In this document: piece by piece, positions 43,123 through 52,341 of the stretch | Numbering within the stretch: the first letter of the stretch is position 1 | How the letters are laid out: every line of letters starts with the position of its first letter | Source: Chelonobacter sp050613185 | GTDB lineage: Bacteria > Pseudomonadota > Gammaproteobacteria > Enterobacterales > Pasteurellaceae | Direction: 5' to 3' | Length of the DNA stretch: 64,000 nt | Assembly (NCBI RefSeq): GCF_050613185.1 | Contig: NZ_CP192511.1 | Location: 1,364,001-1,428,000, forward strand | Notes under the pieces: model-generated | The model's input: only the letters and a program-made list of their open reading frames with translations | Told to the model about the DNA's origin: nothing | The model's database searches: none | Position numbers and translations under genes: made by a program

Positions 43123-43240
43123 CCTTCTCCCCTTGTGGGAGAAGGACAGGTTTTAGCGTCGTTCAGACGCTAAAATCAGGATGAGGGAAGGTTCACCCTC
43201 ATCCGTCCTATCGGACACCTTCTCCCATCAAGGGAGAAGG
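43123..43240. repeat. MITE-like chain of five hairpins with terminal inverted repeats
   Basis: 118-bp element whose outer palindromes share the arms CCTTCTCCC / GGGAGAAGG (43123-43145 and 43218-43240). Between them are TTTTAGCGTC/GACGCTAAAA (43151-43175), GGATGAGGG/CCCTCATCC (43079+100 to 43204) and GTCC/GGAC (43205-43216). It is flanked on both sides by GAATT (43118-43122 and 43241-43245), a possible 5-bp target duplication. It lies between the TatD-type gene and the glnA terminator. Confidence 0.65.
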
Positions 43241-43263
43241 GAATTGTGTCAATATTACGACAA

Positions 43264-43287
43264 AAGGGCGCATTAACATACGCCCTT
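43264..43287 (-). terminator. Terminator of glnA
   Basis: AAGGGCG / CGCCCTT with a 10-base loop followed on the minus strand by TTTTGTCG. A second hairpin, ATTTTAAATC/GATTTAAAAT (43288-43311), lies between it and the stop codon. Confidence 0.65.
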
Positions 43288-43315
43288 ATTTTAAATCCGA
43301 CGATTTAAAATCAAC

Positions 43316-44734
43316 TTACATCGCGTAATACATTTCAAATTCAGCCGGGTGTGGCAACATTCTTAAACGTTGTACGTCTTTCGATTTCAATTCGACATAA
43401 GCCGCGATGAAATCGTGGCTGAACACGCCGCCGCGGGTTAAGAAATCGTGGTCTTCTTGCAACGCATTCAATGCTTCGTCCAACGAGCCGGCAACGTGCG
43501 GCACTTGTTTCAGTTCTTCCGGTGGCAAGTCGTACAAGTTTTTATCCATCGCGTCGCCCGGATTTAACTTGTTGATGACGCCGTCCAAGCCCGCCATTAA
43601 GATTGCGGAAAACGCTAAATACGGATTGGCGCACGGATCCGGGAAGCGCACTTCGATACGGCGCGCTTTCGGGCTGTTGACCGTCGGAATGCGAATCGAG
43701 GCAGAGCGGTTGCTTGCCGAATACGCTAACAGCACCGGCGCTTCATACCCCGGCACCAAACGTTTATAGGAGTTGGTGCTTGGGTTGGTGAACGCATTCA
43801 ACGCTTTGGCATGTTTCACCACCCCGGCGATAAAGTGAAGTGCGGTTTCGGATAAGTTGGCGTATTTGTCGCCTGAGAACAGGTTCACGCCGTCTTTGCT
43901 TAAGGAAATGTGCACGTGCATGCCCGAGCCGTTGTCGCCGAACAGCGGTTTCGGCATAAAGCAGGCGGTTTTACCGTGTTCGTGCGCCACGTTGCGCACC
44001 ACATATTTATAAATTTGGGTTTCGTCCGCCTTTAAGGTTAAGGTGTTGAAGCGGCAAGCGATTTCATTTTGACCGGCAGTCGCCACTTCATGGTGGTGCG
44101 CTTCAACCACTAAGCCGAATTCTTCCATTAACAAGCACATTTCGGAGCGGATATCTTGCGACGAATCGACCGGTGGCACCGGGAAATAGCCGCCTTTCAC
44201 CGCCGGGCGATAGCCGCTGTTGCCGCCTTCGTATTCGGTGTTGCTGTTCCATGCGGCTTCTTCGTCGTCAATCGCAAACGAACTCGCCCCCATACCGACT
44301 TGGAAACGCACGTCGTCAAACAGGAAAAATTCCGGTTCAGGTCCGACTAAAACCGTGTCGGCAATGCCGGAGGCTTTCAAATATTCCTCGGCACGCAGCG
44401 CAATGGAACGCGGATCGCGCTCGTAGCCTTGCATGGTGGTCGGCTCGAAGACGTCACAACGAATGCTTAAGGTCGGAATCGCAAAAAACGGATCGATAAT
44501 CGCGCTTTCCGCAATCGGCATTAATACCATGTCGGATTTATTGATCGTTTTCCAGCCTGCCATCGACGAGCCGTCAAACATTTTGCCGTCTTCGAAAAAA
44601 TCTTCATCTACCGCACTTTTGGGGATGGAAATGTGTTGTTCAGTTCCTTTGATATCGGTGAAGCGCAAATCCACGAATTTGACGCCGTGTTCCTCAATCA
44701 GTTTAAATACATTGGCGATAGCAGCCTGAGACAT
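43316..44734 (-). CDS. glnA: Glutamine synthetase type I
   Basis: 472 residues. It makes glutamine from glutamate, ammonia and ATP as a dodecamer. Active-site segments: FDGSSMAGW, EVATAGQNEI, NGSGMHVHISL, and the arginine loop around NRSASIRIP. The sequence KNLYDLPPEE near residue 398 carries the tyrosine adenylylated in GSI-beta enzymes. Divergent from typA; the 288 bases between (44735-45022) are AT-rich and hold only promoters. Confidence 0.96.
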   Translation of the reverse strand: MSQAAIANVFKLIEEHGVKFVDLRFTDIKGTEQHISIPKSAVDEDFFEDGKMFDGSSMAGWKTINKSDMVLMPIAESAIIDPFFAIPTLSIRCDVFEPTTMQGYERDPRSIALRAEEYLKASGIADTVLVGPEPEFFLFDDVRFQVGMGASSFAIDDEEAAWNSNTEYEGGNSGYRPAVKGGYFPVPPVDSSQDIRSEMCLLMEEFGLVVEAHHHEVATAGQNEIACRFNTLTLKADETQIYKYVVRNVAHEHGKTACFMPKPLFGDNGSGMHVHISLSKDGVNLFSGDKYANLSETALHFIAGVVKHAKALNAFTNPSTNSYKRLVPGYEAPVLLAYSASNRSASIRIPTVNSPKARRIEVRFPDPCANPYLAFSAILMAGLDGVINKLNPGDAMDKNLYDLPPEELKQVPHVAGSLDEALNALQEDHDFLTRGGVFSHDFIAAYVELKSKDVQRLRMLPHPAEFEMYYAM

Positions 44735-45022
44735 AACTAAAATCCTCTATAGGGTAACGTGAAAAAATATAATAATCAGTCGGTTTGTTTGAAACGTAAC
44801 CAAAATATAATCCATAAAAATAAAAAATCAACGGCTTTTTTTGCCGATTGGTTAAATGCCGTATTCAAATGACTATTTTATTCGCTTTTCATTATTTTAT
44901 AGCCGTTTTGTTTGAAAAACGTTATAATTCGCCACCTTCCAATGAATGTTATCTCAAAGCCACCGCATTGACGGTTTTTTGGAACCCGTATTTCTTTTCA
45001 CTAAAACGAAGAATTTTCAATT

Positions 45023-46873
45023 ATGAATAATGAGTTAGATATCAGCAAGCTTCGCAATATTGCGATTATTGCGCACGTCGACCACGGCAAAACCACCTTG
45101 GTTGATAAACTGTTACAACAATCCGGCACGCTGGAAAGCGCGCGCGGTGACGGCGATGAGCGCGTAATGGATTCCAACGATCTGGAAAAAGAGCGTGGCA
45201 TTACCATTTTAGCTAAAAATACGGCGATCAACTGGAATGAGTACCGCATTAATATCGTGGACACCCCGGGACACGCCGATTTCGGCGGTGAGGTAGAACG
45301 CGTGTTGTCGATGGTGGATTCGGTGCTGTTGTTGGTTGATGCCTTTGACGGCCCAATGCCGCAAACCCGTTTTGTGACGCAAAAAGCCTTTGCCCACGGC
45401 TTGAAACCGATCGTGGTGATCAATAAAGTGGATCGCCCGGGCGCGCGCCCTGATTGGGTGGTGGATCAAGTGTTCGATCTCTTCGTGAACTTGGGGGCAA
45501 CCGACGAACAGTTAGACTTCCCGATTATTTATGCTTCCGCCTTAAACGGTGTTGCCGGGGTGGAACACAAAGATTTAGCCGAAGACATGACGCCGCTGTT
45601 TGAAGCGGTGGTGAAATACGTTGAGCCGCCGAAAGTGGAAAGCGACAAACCGTTCCAAATGCAGATTTCGCAACTGGATTACAACAACTATGTCGGCGTG
45701 ATCGGTATCGGACGGATCAAACGCGGTGCGGTCAAACCAAACCAACAAGTGACGGTTATCGACAGCGAAGGCAAAACCCGCAACGGCAAAGTCGGACAAG
45801 TGTTGGGGCATTTAGGTTTACAACGTTACGAAGCCGATATCGCCAGCGCAGGGGATATTATTGCGATCACCGGTTTGGGCGAGCTGAATATTTCCGACAC
45901 CATTTGTGATGTCAGCAGCGTGGAAGCGTTGCCGGCGTTAAGCGTGGACGAGCCGACCGTGACCATGTTCTTCTGTGTCAATACCTCGCCGTTCTGCGGC
46001 AAAGAGGGCAAATTCGTCACGTCGCGCCAAATCTTAGAGCGTTTGAACAAAGAATTGGTACATAACGTGGCATTGCGCGTGGAAGAAACGGAAGATCCGG
46101 ACGCGTTCCGTGTTTCCGGCCGTGGCGAATTGCATTTGTCGGTATTAATCGAAAATATGCGCCGTGAAGGTTATGAATTGGCGGTTTCCCGTCCGAAAGT
46201 GATCTTCCGTGAAATCGACGGGCGCAAACAAGAGCCGTTCGAGCAAGTGACGATCGATATTGAAGAACAACATCAAGGTTCGGTGATGGAAGCGTTGGGG
46301 ATCCGCAAAGGCGAAGTGCGCGACATGGTGCCCGACGGCAAAGGACGCACCCGTTTGGAATACATCATTCCAAGCCGCGGCTTAATCGGTTTCCGTAACG
46401 AATTTATGACCATGACCTCCGGCACCGGCTTGCTCTACTCCAGCTTCAGCCATTACGACGATGTCAAAGCGGGCGAAATCGGACAACGGATCAACGGCGT
46501 ATTGATTTCCAACGCCACCGGCAAAGCCTTGGCGTATGCGTTATTCAGCTTGCAAGAGCGTGGTAAATTAATGATCGATCACGGTACTGAAGTCTACGAG
46601 GGGCAAGTGATCGGCATTCACAGCCGTGGCAACGATTTGACCGTCAACTGTTTGCAAGGTAAAAAATTGACCAATATGCGCGCTTCGGGTAAAGACGACG
46701 CGGTGGTGTTAGTGCCGCCGGTGCGTTACACCTTAGAACAAGCATTGGAATTCATCGACGATGACGAGTTGGTTGAAGTCACCCCGGTTTCTATCCGTAT
46801 CCGTAAGAAATTACTGACCGAAGTGGATCGTAAACGCGCCAGCCGCACTACGACCAGCACCAGCACCCGTTAA
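45023..46873 (+). CDS. typA: Ribosome-associated GTPase TypA/BipA
   Basis: 616-residue translational GTPase of the EF-G family acting in ribosome assembly and stress adaptation. G1 is AHVDHGKTTLVDKLL near residue 16, G2 is the ERGITI region, G3 is DTPGHADFGGEVERV, and G4 is NKVDRPGARPDW. The BipA-specific C-terminal domain includes RGLIGFRNEFMTMTSGTG. Divergent from glnA as in E. coli. Confidence 0.96.
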   Translation: MNNELDISKLRNIAIIAHVDHGKTTLVDKLLQQSGTLESARGDGDERVMDSNDLEKERGITILAKNTAINWNEYRINIVDTPGHADFGGEVERVLSMVDSVLLLVDAFDGPMPQTRFVTQKAFAHGLKPIVVINKVDRPGARPDWVVDQVFDLFVNLGATDEQLDFPIIYASALNGVAGVEHKDLAEDMTPLFEAVVKYVEPPKVESDKPFQMQISQLDYNNYVGVIGIGRIKRGAVKPNQQVTVIDSEGKTRNGKVGQVLGHLGLQRYEADIASAGDIIAITGLGELNISDTICDVSSVEALPALSVDEPTVTMFFCVNTSPFCGKEGKFVTSRQILERLNKELVHNVALRVEETEDPDAFRVSGRGELHLSVLIENMRREGYELAVSRPKVIFREIDGRKQEPFEQVTIDIEEQHQGSVMEALGIRKGEVRDMVPDGKGRTRLEYIIPSRGLIGFRNEFMTMTSGTGLLYSSFSHYDDVKAGEIGQRINGVLISNATGKALAYALFSLQERGKLMIDHGTEVYEGQVIGIHSRGNDLTVNCLQGKKLTNMRASGKDDAVVLVPPVRYTLEQALEFIDDDELVEVTPVSIRIRKKLLTEVDRKRASRTTTSTSTR

Positions 46874-46924
46874 TTCGGACTCGGTTTTCGTGATAAAAAA
46901 CAGACGGTTTGGATGCTAAAAGCA

Positions 46925-46947
46925 GGGGCGGATTAGATATCCGCCCC
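46925..46947. repeat. Short palindromic repeat (GGGGCGGAT family)
   Basis: Perfect 9-bp arms GGGGCGGAT / ATCCGCCCC with a 5-base loop, 51 bases after the typA stop. Shares its core with 6561-6587. Confidence 0.65.
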
Positions 46948-46970
46948 AGATTGCTAACAAACTTACTTCT

Positions 46971-47111
46971 CTCCCTCCGCGTGCGGAGGGAGTACCGTTT
47001 TTGGTAAGAAAAATGGGGAGGGAGGGGGAATATGAAAATGCAACATATTCATTTTTAACATTCTTTATGTCTCCCTCCGTCCTTCGGACACTTCCCTCCG
47101 CATACGGAGGG
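46971..47111. repeat. Palindrome-chain element related to the one at 43123
   Basis: Outer hairpins CTCCCTCCGC/GCGGAGGGAG (46971-46992) and CCCTCCG/CGGAGGG (47094-47111) flank an AT-rich centre. Next to the right-hand hairpin is the core CCGTCCTTCGGACAC (GTCC/GGAC stem at 47079-47089), almost the same as CCGTCCTATCGGACAC at 43203-43218. Together with 46925-46947 it fills most of the 360-base gap between typA and gpt, in which I see no gene. Confidence 0.6.
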
Positions 47112-47180
47112 AGGGAAATTATTAGAGAAAGAGGCGTTGTCATCAGCCTCTACTTTGTGTTTTATTAATCATCAAAGAGT

Positions 47181-47214
47181 AAAACACCCGATAACATTCG
47201 CTATCAGGCGTTTT
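47181..47214 (-). terminator. Terminator of gpt
   Basis: 15-bp stem AAAACACCCGATAAC / GCTATCAGGCGTTTT (three G-U pairs in RNA), 20 bases past the gpt stop codon, ending in a T-run on the minus strand. Confidence 0.75.
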
Positions 47215-47233
47215 TCAATTCAATATTCTGCCA

Positions 47234-47692
47234 TTATTTTCTGGAAAGCGGCGGTACAAAGGTAATCCCCATATCCCACGGCTGTTCGATCCAAGTGGCT
47301 TGCGGAATATCCACCACATATTCATCGACTAGCGGTGCGCCGGACGGTTTGGCGAATACGGTGACGAAGTGGGCTTTCGGATACATTTGACGGATTGCGC
47401 GGGCGGTGTTGCCGGTGTCGACCAAATCGTCGATCACGATAAAGCCTTCGCCGTCGCCTTGTGCGGCGTGCAGCACTTTTAATTCGTTTTGCTGATCGTG
47501 ATCGTAGCTGGCGATACACACGGTTTCTACGTGGCGTAAGCCCAATTCACGTGCGATCACCGCACTTGGAAACAAACCGCCGCGACTGACGGCAATAATG
47601 CCTTTCCAACGGGAAGCCGGCATTAAACGCTCAGCCAGTTTGCGGGCATGCATATGGAACATATCCCAAGTGACAATATATTTTTCGCTCAT
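47234..47692 (-). CDS. gpt: Xanthine-guanine phosphoribosyltransferase
   Basis: 152 residues. It salvages guanine and xanthine with PRPP. The PRPP-binding motif is GFIVIDDLVDTGNTA near residue 84. The N-terminus SEKYIVTWDMFHMHARKLAERL and the short length are diagnostic of Gpt. Divergent from pepD as in E. coli. Confidence 0.95.
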   Translation of the reverse strand: MSEKYIVTWDMFHMHARKLAERLMPASRWKGIIAVSRGGLFPSAVIARELGLRHVETVCIASYDHDQQNELKVLHAAQGDGEGFIVIDDLVDTGNTARAIRQMYPKAHFVTVFAKPSGAPLVDEYVVDIPQATWIEQPWDMGITFVPPLSRK

Positions 47693-47901
47693 AATTGAAC
47701 CCTTTTGTGTGATCTAGGAAAAATTGTTGGCTTTGTAGGCAAGCCTGATTTAAAAAATTGCGATAGGATAACCTGAAAAGGGATTTCATGCTATGATTAA
47801 TCCCGATTTTTTGCGGATTTTAACGAGGTTTCTGTCGCGATGAACAGGATGGCGATAGAGACTCTCAATCGGCTATTTTGACTTTTTATAGAGGACTGAT
47901 T

Positions 47902-49356
47902 ATGCAATCAATTAAACAGCTGCAACCAACACTGTTATGGCAGTGGTTTCAACAAATTTGTGATATTCCGCATCCGTCTTACCAAGAACAGCAACTTGCC
48001 GAGCATATCGTGGCTTGGGCAAAACAGCAGCAATTATGGGTCGAACGCGATGCGGTCGGCAATATTCTGATTCGCAAACCCGCGACAGCCGGCATGGAAA
48101 ACTGCCGAAAAGTGGCGTTGCAAGCGCACTTGGATATGGTGCCGCAGAAAAATGAAGGCACGGTGCATGATTTCAGCACTGATCCGATCAAAGCGTATAT
48201 CGACGGCGAGTGGGTGACGGCGGAAAATACGACGCTCGGCGCCGATAACGGCATTGGTTTGGCTTCGGCATTGGCGGTGTTGGAAAGCCGGGACTTGGCG
48301 CACCCGGATTTAGAAGTGTTGCTGACCATGACCGAAGAGAGCGGCATGGTCGGTGCCAACGGTTTACAACCGAACTGGCTGCAAAGCGAGATTTTGATTA
48401 ATACCGACACCGAAGAAAACGGGCAGATTTATATCGGTTGCGCCGGCGGGATTGATGCCGATCTGCGTTTGGATCTGGAGTGGCAAGCCAATACATTGCC
48501 AAATAGCGCGAAACTGGTATTGAAGGGTTTGAAAGGCGGGCATTCCGGCGCAGATATTCATACCGGACGCGGTAATGCGATTAAGTTATTGGCGCGGGTG
48601 TTGGCGCAATTACAAGCCCATGTCGATTTCCAATTGGCAGATATTAACGGCGGTTCGGTGCGTAATGCGATTCCGCGCGAGGCTTCGGCCCTGTTGGCGT
48701 TTGACGGCAGCGATGAACGCTTGCAAAGTGCGGTTGCCGATTTGCAGCAGGAATTACAAGCTGAGCTGGCATTAAGCGAACCGCACTTGAGTTTGCGTTT
48801 AGAGCAGGCAGAGGTTGCACCGCAGGTGTTAACCGAAGTGGCGACTGATCGCACAATCGATCTGTTAAACGCCTTGCCAAACGGTGTGATCCGCAATAGT
48901 GATGTGGTGAAAGGCGTGGTGGAAACTTCACTCAGTATCGGGGTGTTAAATGTGGCGCAACAGCAGCTGAAAATCACGATTTTGATTCGCTCGTTGATTG
49001 AAAGCGGCAAGCATGCAATCTGTTCCACTTTAGATTCAATTGTCAATCTTGCCGGCGCTGAAGTCGAGTTCAGTCATGATTACCCGGGTTGGGAGCCGAA
49101 CCCGCAGTCGGCGATTTTACCGATCACGCAGCAGCATTACCGCCGAATCTTAGGCGAAGAGCCGCTGATTCAGGTGATCCATGCCGGCTTGGAATGCGGT
49201 TTGTTCAAAAAACATTATCCGCATGTGGATATGGTCTCAATCGGACCGACCATCCGTAACGCCCATTCACCGGATGAAAAAGTGCATATTCCGGCGGTGG
49301 CAACGTATTGGCAGCTGTTGACCGCACTTTTGGCGGATATTCCGCTTAAATCTTAA
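47902..49356 (+). CDS. pepD: Aminoacyl-histidine dipeptidase (peptidase D)
   Basis: 484-residue M20-family metallopeptidase that cleaves dipeptides including carnosine-type Xaa-His. Zinc ligands are in LQAHLDMVPQ (His, Asp), TLGADNGIGLA (Asp), TEESGMVGAN (Glu, Glu) and TDTEENGQIYIG. The lid/dimerisation domain occupies residues about 185-390. ATG 47902 is preceded by AGAGGA; a longer in-frame start at 47878 is less well placed. Confidence 0.95.
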   Translation: MQSIKQLQPTLLWQWFQQICDIPHPSYQEQQLAEHIVAWAKQQQLWVERDAVGNILIRKPATAGMENCRKVALQAHLDMVPQKNEGTVHDFSTDPIKAYIDGEWVTAENTTLGADNGIGLASALAVLESRDLAHPDLEVLLTMTEESGMVGANGLQPNWLQSEILINTDTEENGQIYIGCAGGIDADLRLDLEWQANTLPNSAKLVLKGLKGGHSGADIHTGRGNAIKLLARVLAQLQAHVDFQLADINGGSVRNAIPREASALLAFDGSDERLQSAVADLQQELQAELALSEPHLSLRLEQAEVAPQVLTEVATDRTIDLLNALPNGVIRNSDVVKGVVETSLSIGVLNVAQQQLKITILIRSLIESGKHAICSTLDSIVNLAGAEVEFSHDYPGWEPNPQSAILPITQQHYRRILGEEPLIQVIHAGLECGLFKKHYPHVDMVSIGPTIRNAHSPDEKVHIPAVATYWQLLTALLADIPLKS

Positions 49357-49376
49357 TTTAATGAATGTAATTTTTA

Positions 49377-49413
49377 ATATCTCTTGCTCACGGACGGGCA
49401 AGAGATATTTTTG
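49377..49413 (+). terminator. Rho-independent terminator of pepD
   Basis: ATATCTCTTGC / GCAAGAGATAT with a 10-base loop followed by TTTTTG. Confidence 0.85.
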
Positions 49414-49434
49414 TCTGTTTAAACCCGAGGAATT

Positions 49435-50796
49435 ATGACAACAAATACAACAACAAAACGACAATCTTGGTCTAGCCAATTAACCTATGTGCTAACGGTG
49501 GCAGGGGCGACGGTTGGTTTCGGCGCTACTTGGCGCTTTCCTTATTTAGTCGGTGAGAACGGCGGCGGAGCCTATGTGCTGCTGTTTTGCATTGCGATGA
49601 TCGTAATCGGTATTCCGATGATTTTGGTGGAGAATGTCATCGGCAGACGAATGCAAAAAAACTCGGTCGATTCGTTTGCCGGTGAAGCCAACGGTAAAAA
49701 AATCCACAAAGCGTGGAAAATCTTGGGCTATATGGGCTTGCTCGGTGCATTCGGGATCTTGGCGTATTATATGGTGCTCGGCGGTTGGGTGCTGACTTAT
49801 ATCGGCAGTTTGCTGTCCGGTGCGTTGGATCTCTCCGCGCCAGTGACGATTGAAACCACCTCGGCATTTTTCAGCGATCATATCCAAAACAGCCCCTTAA
49901 CGATTTTGCTGTATACCGCACTTTTCGTATTAGTGAATTACATTATTCTTGCCAAAGGCATTATGGACGGGATCGAACGTTCGGTGACCTATTTAATGCC
50001 GATTTTATTTATTTTCCTGCTAGTCATGATTGTGCGTAATGTGACCTTGCCCGGGGCATGGGAAGGCATTTCCTTTTATTTGATTCCGGATTTTTCCAAA
50101 ATCACCAGAGAGCTGTTTGTGTTTGTATTAGGGCAGGTGTTTTTTGCCTTGAGTTTGGGCTTCGGCGTGTTGATTACGTTATCTAGTTATTTGGATAAAA
50201 AAGAAAATCTGGTGAAAACCGCCACGATTACCGCAGTGATGAATACCTTAATCGCCTTGGCGGCCGGGTTTATGATTTTCCCGTCGTTGTTCACCTTTAA
50301 CGTGCCGCCGAATTCCGGTCCGACCTTAGTGTTCCAAAGCCTACCGATTGTGTTTTCGCATATGTGGGCAGGCTCGGTATTCGCCACCATCTTTTTTAGT
50401 TTGCTGATTATTGCGGCATTAACCACTTCACTTACCATTTATGAAGTGCTGATCACTGTATTGCAGGAAAAGACCCGTTTAAGCCGTAAATCCGCAATCG
50501 CGCTGACTTTGGGCGGCATTTTTATTTTGGGCAATATTCCGTCGGTACTGGGGGACAACCAATGGCAAGAAGTCAAAATCATGGGGTTAAGTATTTTCGA
50601 TACCTTTGATTATGTCAGCGGCAACGTGTTGTTTATCCTGACCGCACTTGGCAGTGCCATTTTTGTCGGTTTTGTGCTGAAAGACGAAGCGAAAAAAGAG
50701 TTGGGCGGCAGTAAGTTGTTGACCGGTATTTGGTTTAACTATGTGAAATATATTATTCCACTGATTATTTTGGTGATTTTTATCAATTCGCTTTAA
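49435..50796 (+). CDS. Neurotransmitter:sodium symporter (NSS) family transporter
   Basis: 453 residues with about eleven hydrophobic segments, a LeuT-fold sodium-coupled amino-acid symporter. The first membrane segment carries the family signature in a variant form, GFGATWRFPYLVGENGGGAY, with alanine-threonine where GLGNxWRFPY is common. Segment 6 (FVFVLGQVFFALSLGFGVLITLSSY) is the other substrate/sodium-binding region. The substrate cannot be read from sequence; an aromatic or branched amino acid is possible. AGGAATT precedes the ATG. Confidence 0.87.
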   Translation: MTTNTTTKRQSWSSQLTYVLTVAGATVGFGATWRFPYLVGENGGGAYVLLFCIAMIVIGIPMILVENVIGRRMQKNSVDSFAGEANGKKIHKAWKILGYMGLLGAFGILAYYMVLGGWVLTYIGSLLSGALDLSAPVTIETTSAFFSDHIQNSPLTILLYTALFVLVNYIILAKGIMDGIERSVTYLMPILFIFLLVMIVRNVTLPGAWEGISFYLIPDFSKITRELFVFVLGQVFFALSLGFGVLITLSSYLDKKENLVKTATITAVMNTLIALAAGFMIFPSLFTFNVPPNSGPTLVFQSLPIVFSHMWAGSVFATIFFSLLIIAALTTSLTIYEVLITVLQEKTRLSRKSAIALTLGGIFILGNIPSVLGDNQWQEVKIMGLSIFDTFDYVSGNVLFILTALGSAIFVGFVLKDEAKKELGGSKLLTGIWFNYVKYIIPLIILVIFINSL

Positions 50797-50807
50797 GATA
50801 AAAACAG

Positions 50808-50833
50808 AAGTGCGGTTGTTGACCGCACTTTTA
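50808..50833 (+). terminator. Inverted uptake-sequence terminator
   Basis: AAGTGCGGT / ACCGCACTT with a 5-base loop and following T-run, 12 bases after the NSS transporter stop. Confidence 0.7.
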
Positions 50834-50882
50834 TGATAAAGTAAGCAAAATTTCCACGATGTTAACCCTAAAAGATACGATC

Positions 50883-51674
50883 ATGAGCGAACGAATTTCC
50901 CCTAATACCGAAGTGTCGGAGCAGCACGAGCCGGCGCAAACCACCCATTTCGGTTTTAAAACCGTTGCCAAAGCAGACAAGCAAAAATTGGTCGCCAATG
51001 TGTTTCATTCGGTGGCGGGCAAATATGATTTGATGAACGATTTATTGTCGTTCGGCGTACACCGGGTGTGGAAGCGTTTTACCATTGATTGCAGCGGCGT
51101 GCGCAAAGGGCAAAAAGTGCTGGATCTTGCCGGTGGCACAGGGGATTTCAGCGCCAAATTTTCACGCATTGTCGGCGCGGCGGGGCAAGTGGTGTTGGCG
51201 GATATTAACGACTCGATGTTACAAGTCGGACGCGAGAAATTGCGCAATTTGGGCGTGGTCGGCAACGTGGAATATGTGCAGGCGAATGCCGAAGCCTTGC
51301 CGTTTGCCGATAATACTTTCGACTGCATTATCATCAGTTTCGGTTTGCGCAATGTCACCGACAAAGAAAAAGCTTTGCGGTCGATGTACCGCGTGCTGAA
51401 ACCGGGCGGCCGCTTACTGGTGTTGGAATTTTCCAAGCCGATCCTCGATCCGTTAAGCAAGCTATATCACTTCTACTCGTTTAACATTTTGCCGAAAGTC
51501 GGCGAAGTGGTGGTGAATGACGGCGAAAGTTACCGTTATTTGGCGGAATCGATCCGTATGCACCCTGATCAGAACGCGCTCAAACAGATGATGAGTGAAG
51601 CGGGGTTAGAAAACGTGGATTACTATAATCTCAGTGCCGGAATCGTCGCGTTACATCGTGGCTATAAGTTTTAG
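50883..51674 (+). CDS. ubiE: Ubiquinone/menaquinone C-methyltransferase
   Basis: 263 residues. Class I SAM methyltransferase acting in both ubiquinone and menaquinone synthesis. Motif I is VLDLAGGTGDFSAKF near residue 76. Family segments: VFHSVAGKYDLMNDLLSFGVHRVWKR and SFGLRNVTDKEKALRSMYRVLKPGG. ATG 50883 (MSERISP) matches the family; the frame begins further up. First of ubiE-ubiJ-ubiB-tatABC. Confidence 0.95.
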   Translation: MSERISPNTEVSEQHEPAQTTHFGFKTVAKADKQKLVANVFHSVAGKYDLMNDLLSFGVHRVWKRFTIDCSGVRKGQKVLDLAGGTGDFSAKFSRIVGAAGQVVLADINDSMLQVGREKLRNLGVVGNVEYVQANAEALPFADNTFDCIIISFGLRNVTDKEKALRSMYRVLKPGGRLLVLEFSKPILDPLSKLYHFYSFNILPKVGEVVVNDGESYRYLAESIRMHPDQNALKQMMSEAGLENVDYYNLSAGIVALHRGYKF

Positions 51675-51687
51675 CGGAGGGGTGAGT

Positions 51688-52341
51688 ATGTTGCCGAATT
51701 GGGAACAGCTTAAAACACAATTGATGTTGCCGCAATGGGCGAGTTCCGCGTTGGAAACCGCACTTTTGCATTTGCTCAAGCGCACGGAAAATGGCCAACC
51801 GCACTTACGTAAACTTAACGGTAAAATCTTGGCAATACAATTACGCCAACCGGAAATGAACTGCTATTTCGTGTTTTCGGCACAGCAAATTGATGTGTTG
51901 CACCAATATGAAGGCGAAGCCGATTGTACTGTGCAAACCTCGGCGAAAACGCTGTTAAAAATGCCGAAAAAGTCGGAATTAACCCGGTATATTAACGATA
52001 AATCCATTGTGCTGCATGGCGATTTGCAAGTGCTGCAAGATTTTCTCGGATTATTGGATGTTGTCGAAAAAGATCCGGCGGAATTGCTGGCGCCGTATGT
52101 GGGCGATGTGCTTGCGTACAATATGACACAATTGGCGAAACAAGGGCTGGCATTCTTCCAACGCAAACAACAAAACGCAAACCGACATTGGGGCGAGCGG
52201 CTGAGTGAGGAGTGGCGTTTGACCGCGCCGATGTTGGCAGTGGCTGATTTTCAACAACAAGTGAGTGATCTTTCACGGCAAAGTGATCGGCTTGAACAGA
52301 AGTTCCAACAACTGCTGGATAAACTAGGAATGGAAAAGTGA
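51688..52341 (+). CDS. ubiJ: Ubiquinone biosynthesis accessory factor UbiJ
   Basis: 217 residues. The N-terminal SCP2-like lipid-binding domain (residues about 20-125) and a C-terminal coiled-coil (DFQQQVSDLSRQSDRLEQKFQQL) are typical. UbiJ with UbiK scaffolds the soluble Ubi complex. A strong GGAGGGGTGAGT site marks ATG 51688; the longer frame from 51634 overlaps ubiE. The stop overlaps the ubiB start by one base (TGATG). Confidence 0.9.
   Translation: MLPNWEQLKTQLMLPQWASSALETALLHLLKRTENGQPHLRKLNGKILAIQLRQPEMNCYFVFSAQQIDVLHQYEGEADCTVQTSAKTLLKMPKKSELTRYINDKSIVLHGDLQVLQDFLGLLDVVEKDPAELLAPYVGDVLAYNMTQLAKQGLAFFQRKQQNANRHWGERLSEEWRLTAPMLAVADFQQQVSDLSRQSDRLEQKFQQLLDKLGMEK

Noticed and set aside
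43160..43170. Possible DUS (TTCAGACG) in the hairpin chain
   Set aside because: Only the 8-base string matches; the following bases are CT, not GC, so it is not a DUS core.
43123..43240. CRISPR-array-like appearance of the repeated palindromes
   Set aside because: The palindromes differ from each other and there are no regularly spaced identical repeats with unique spacers.
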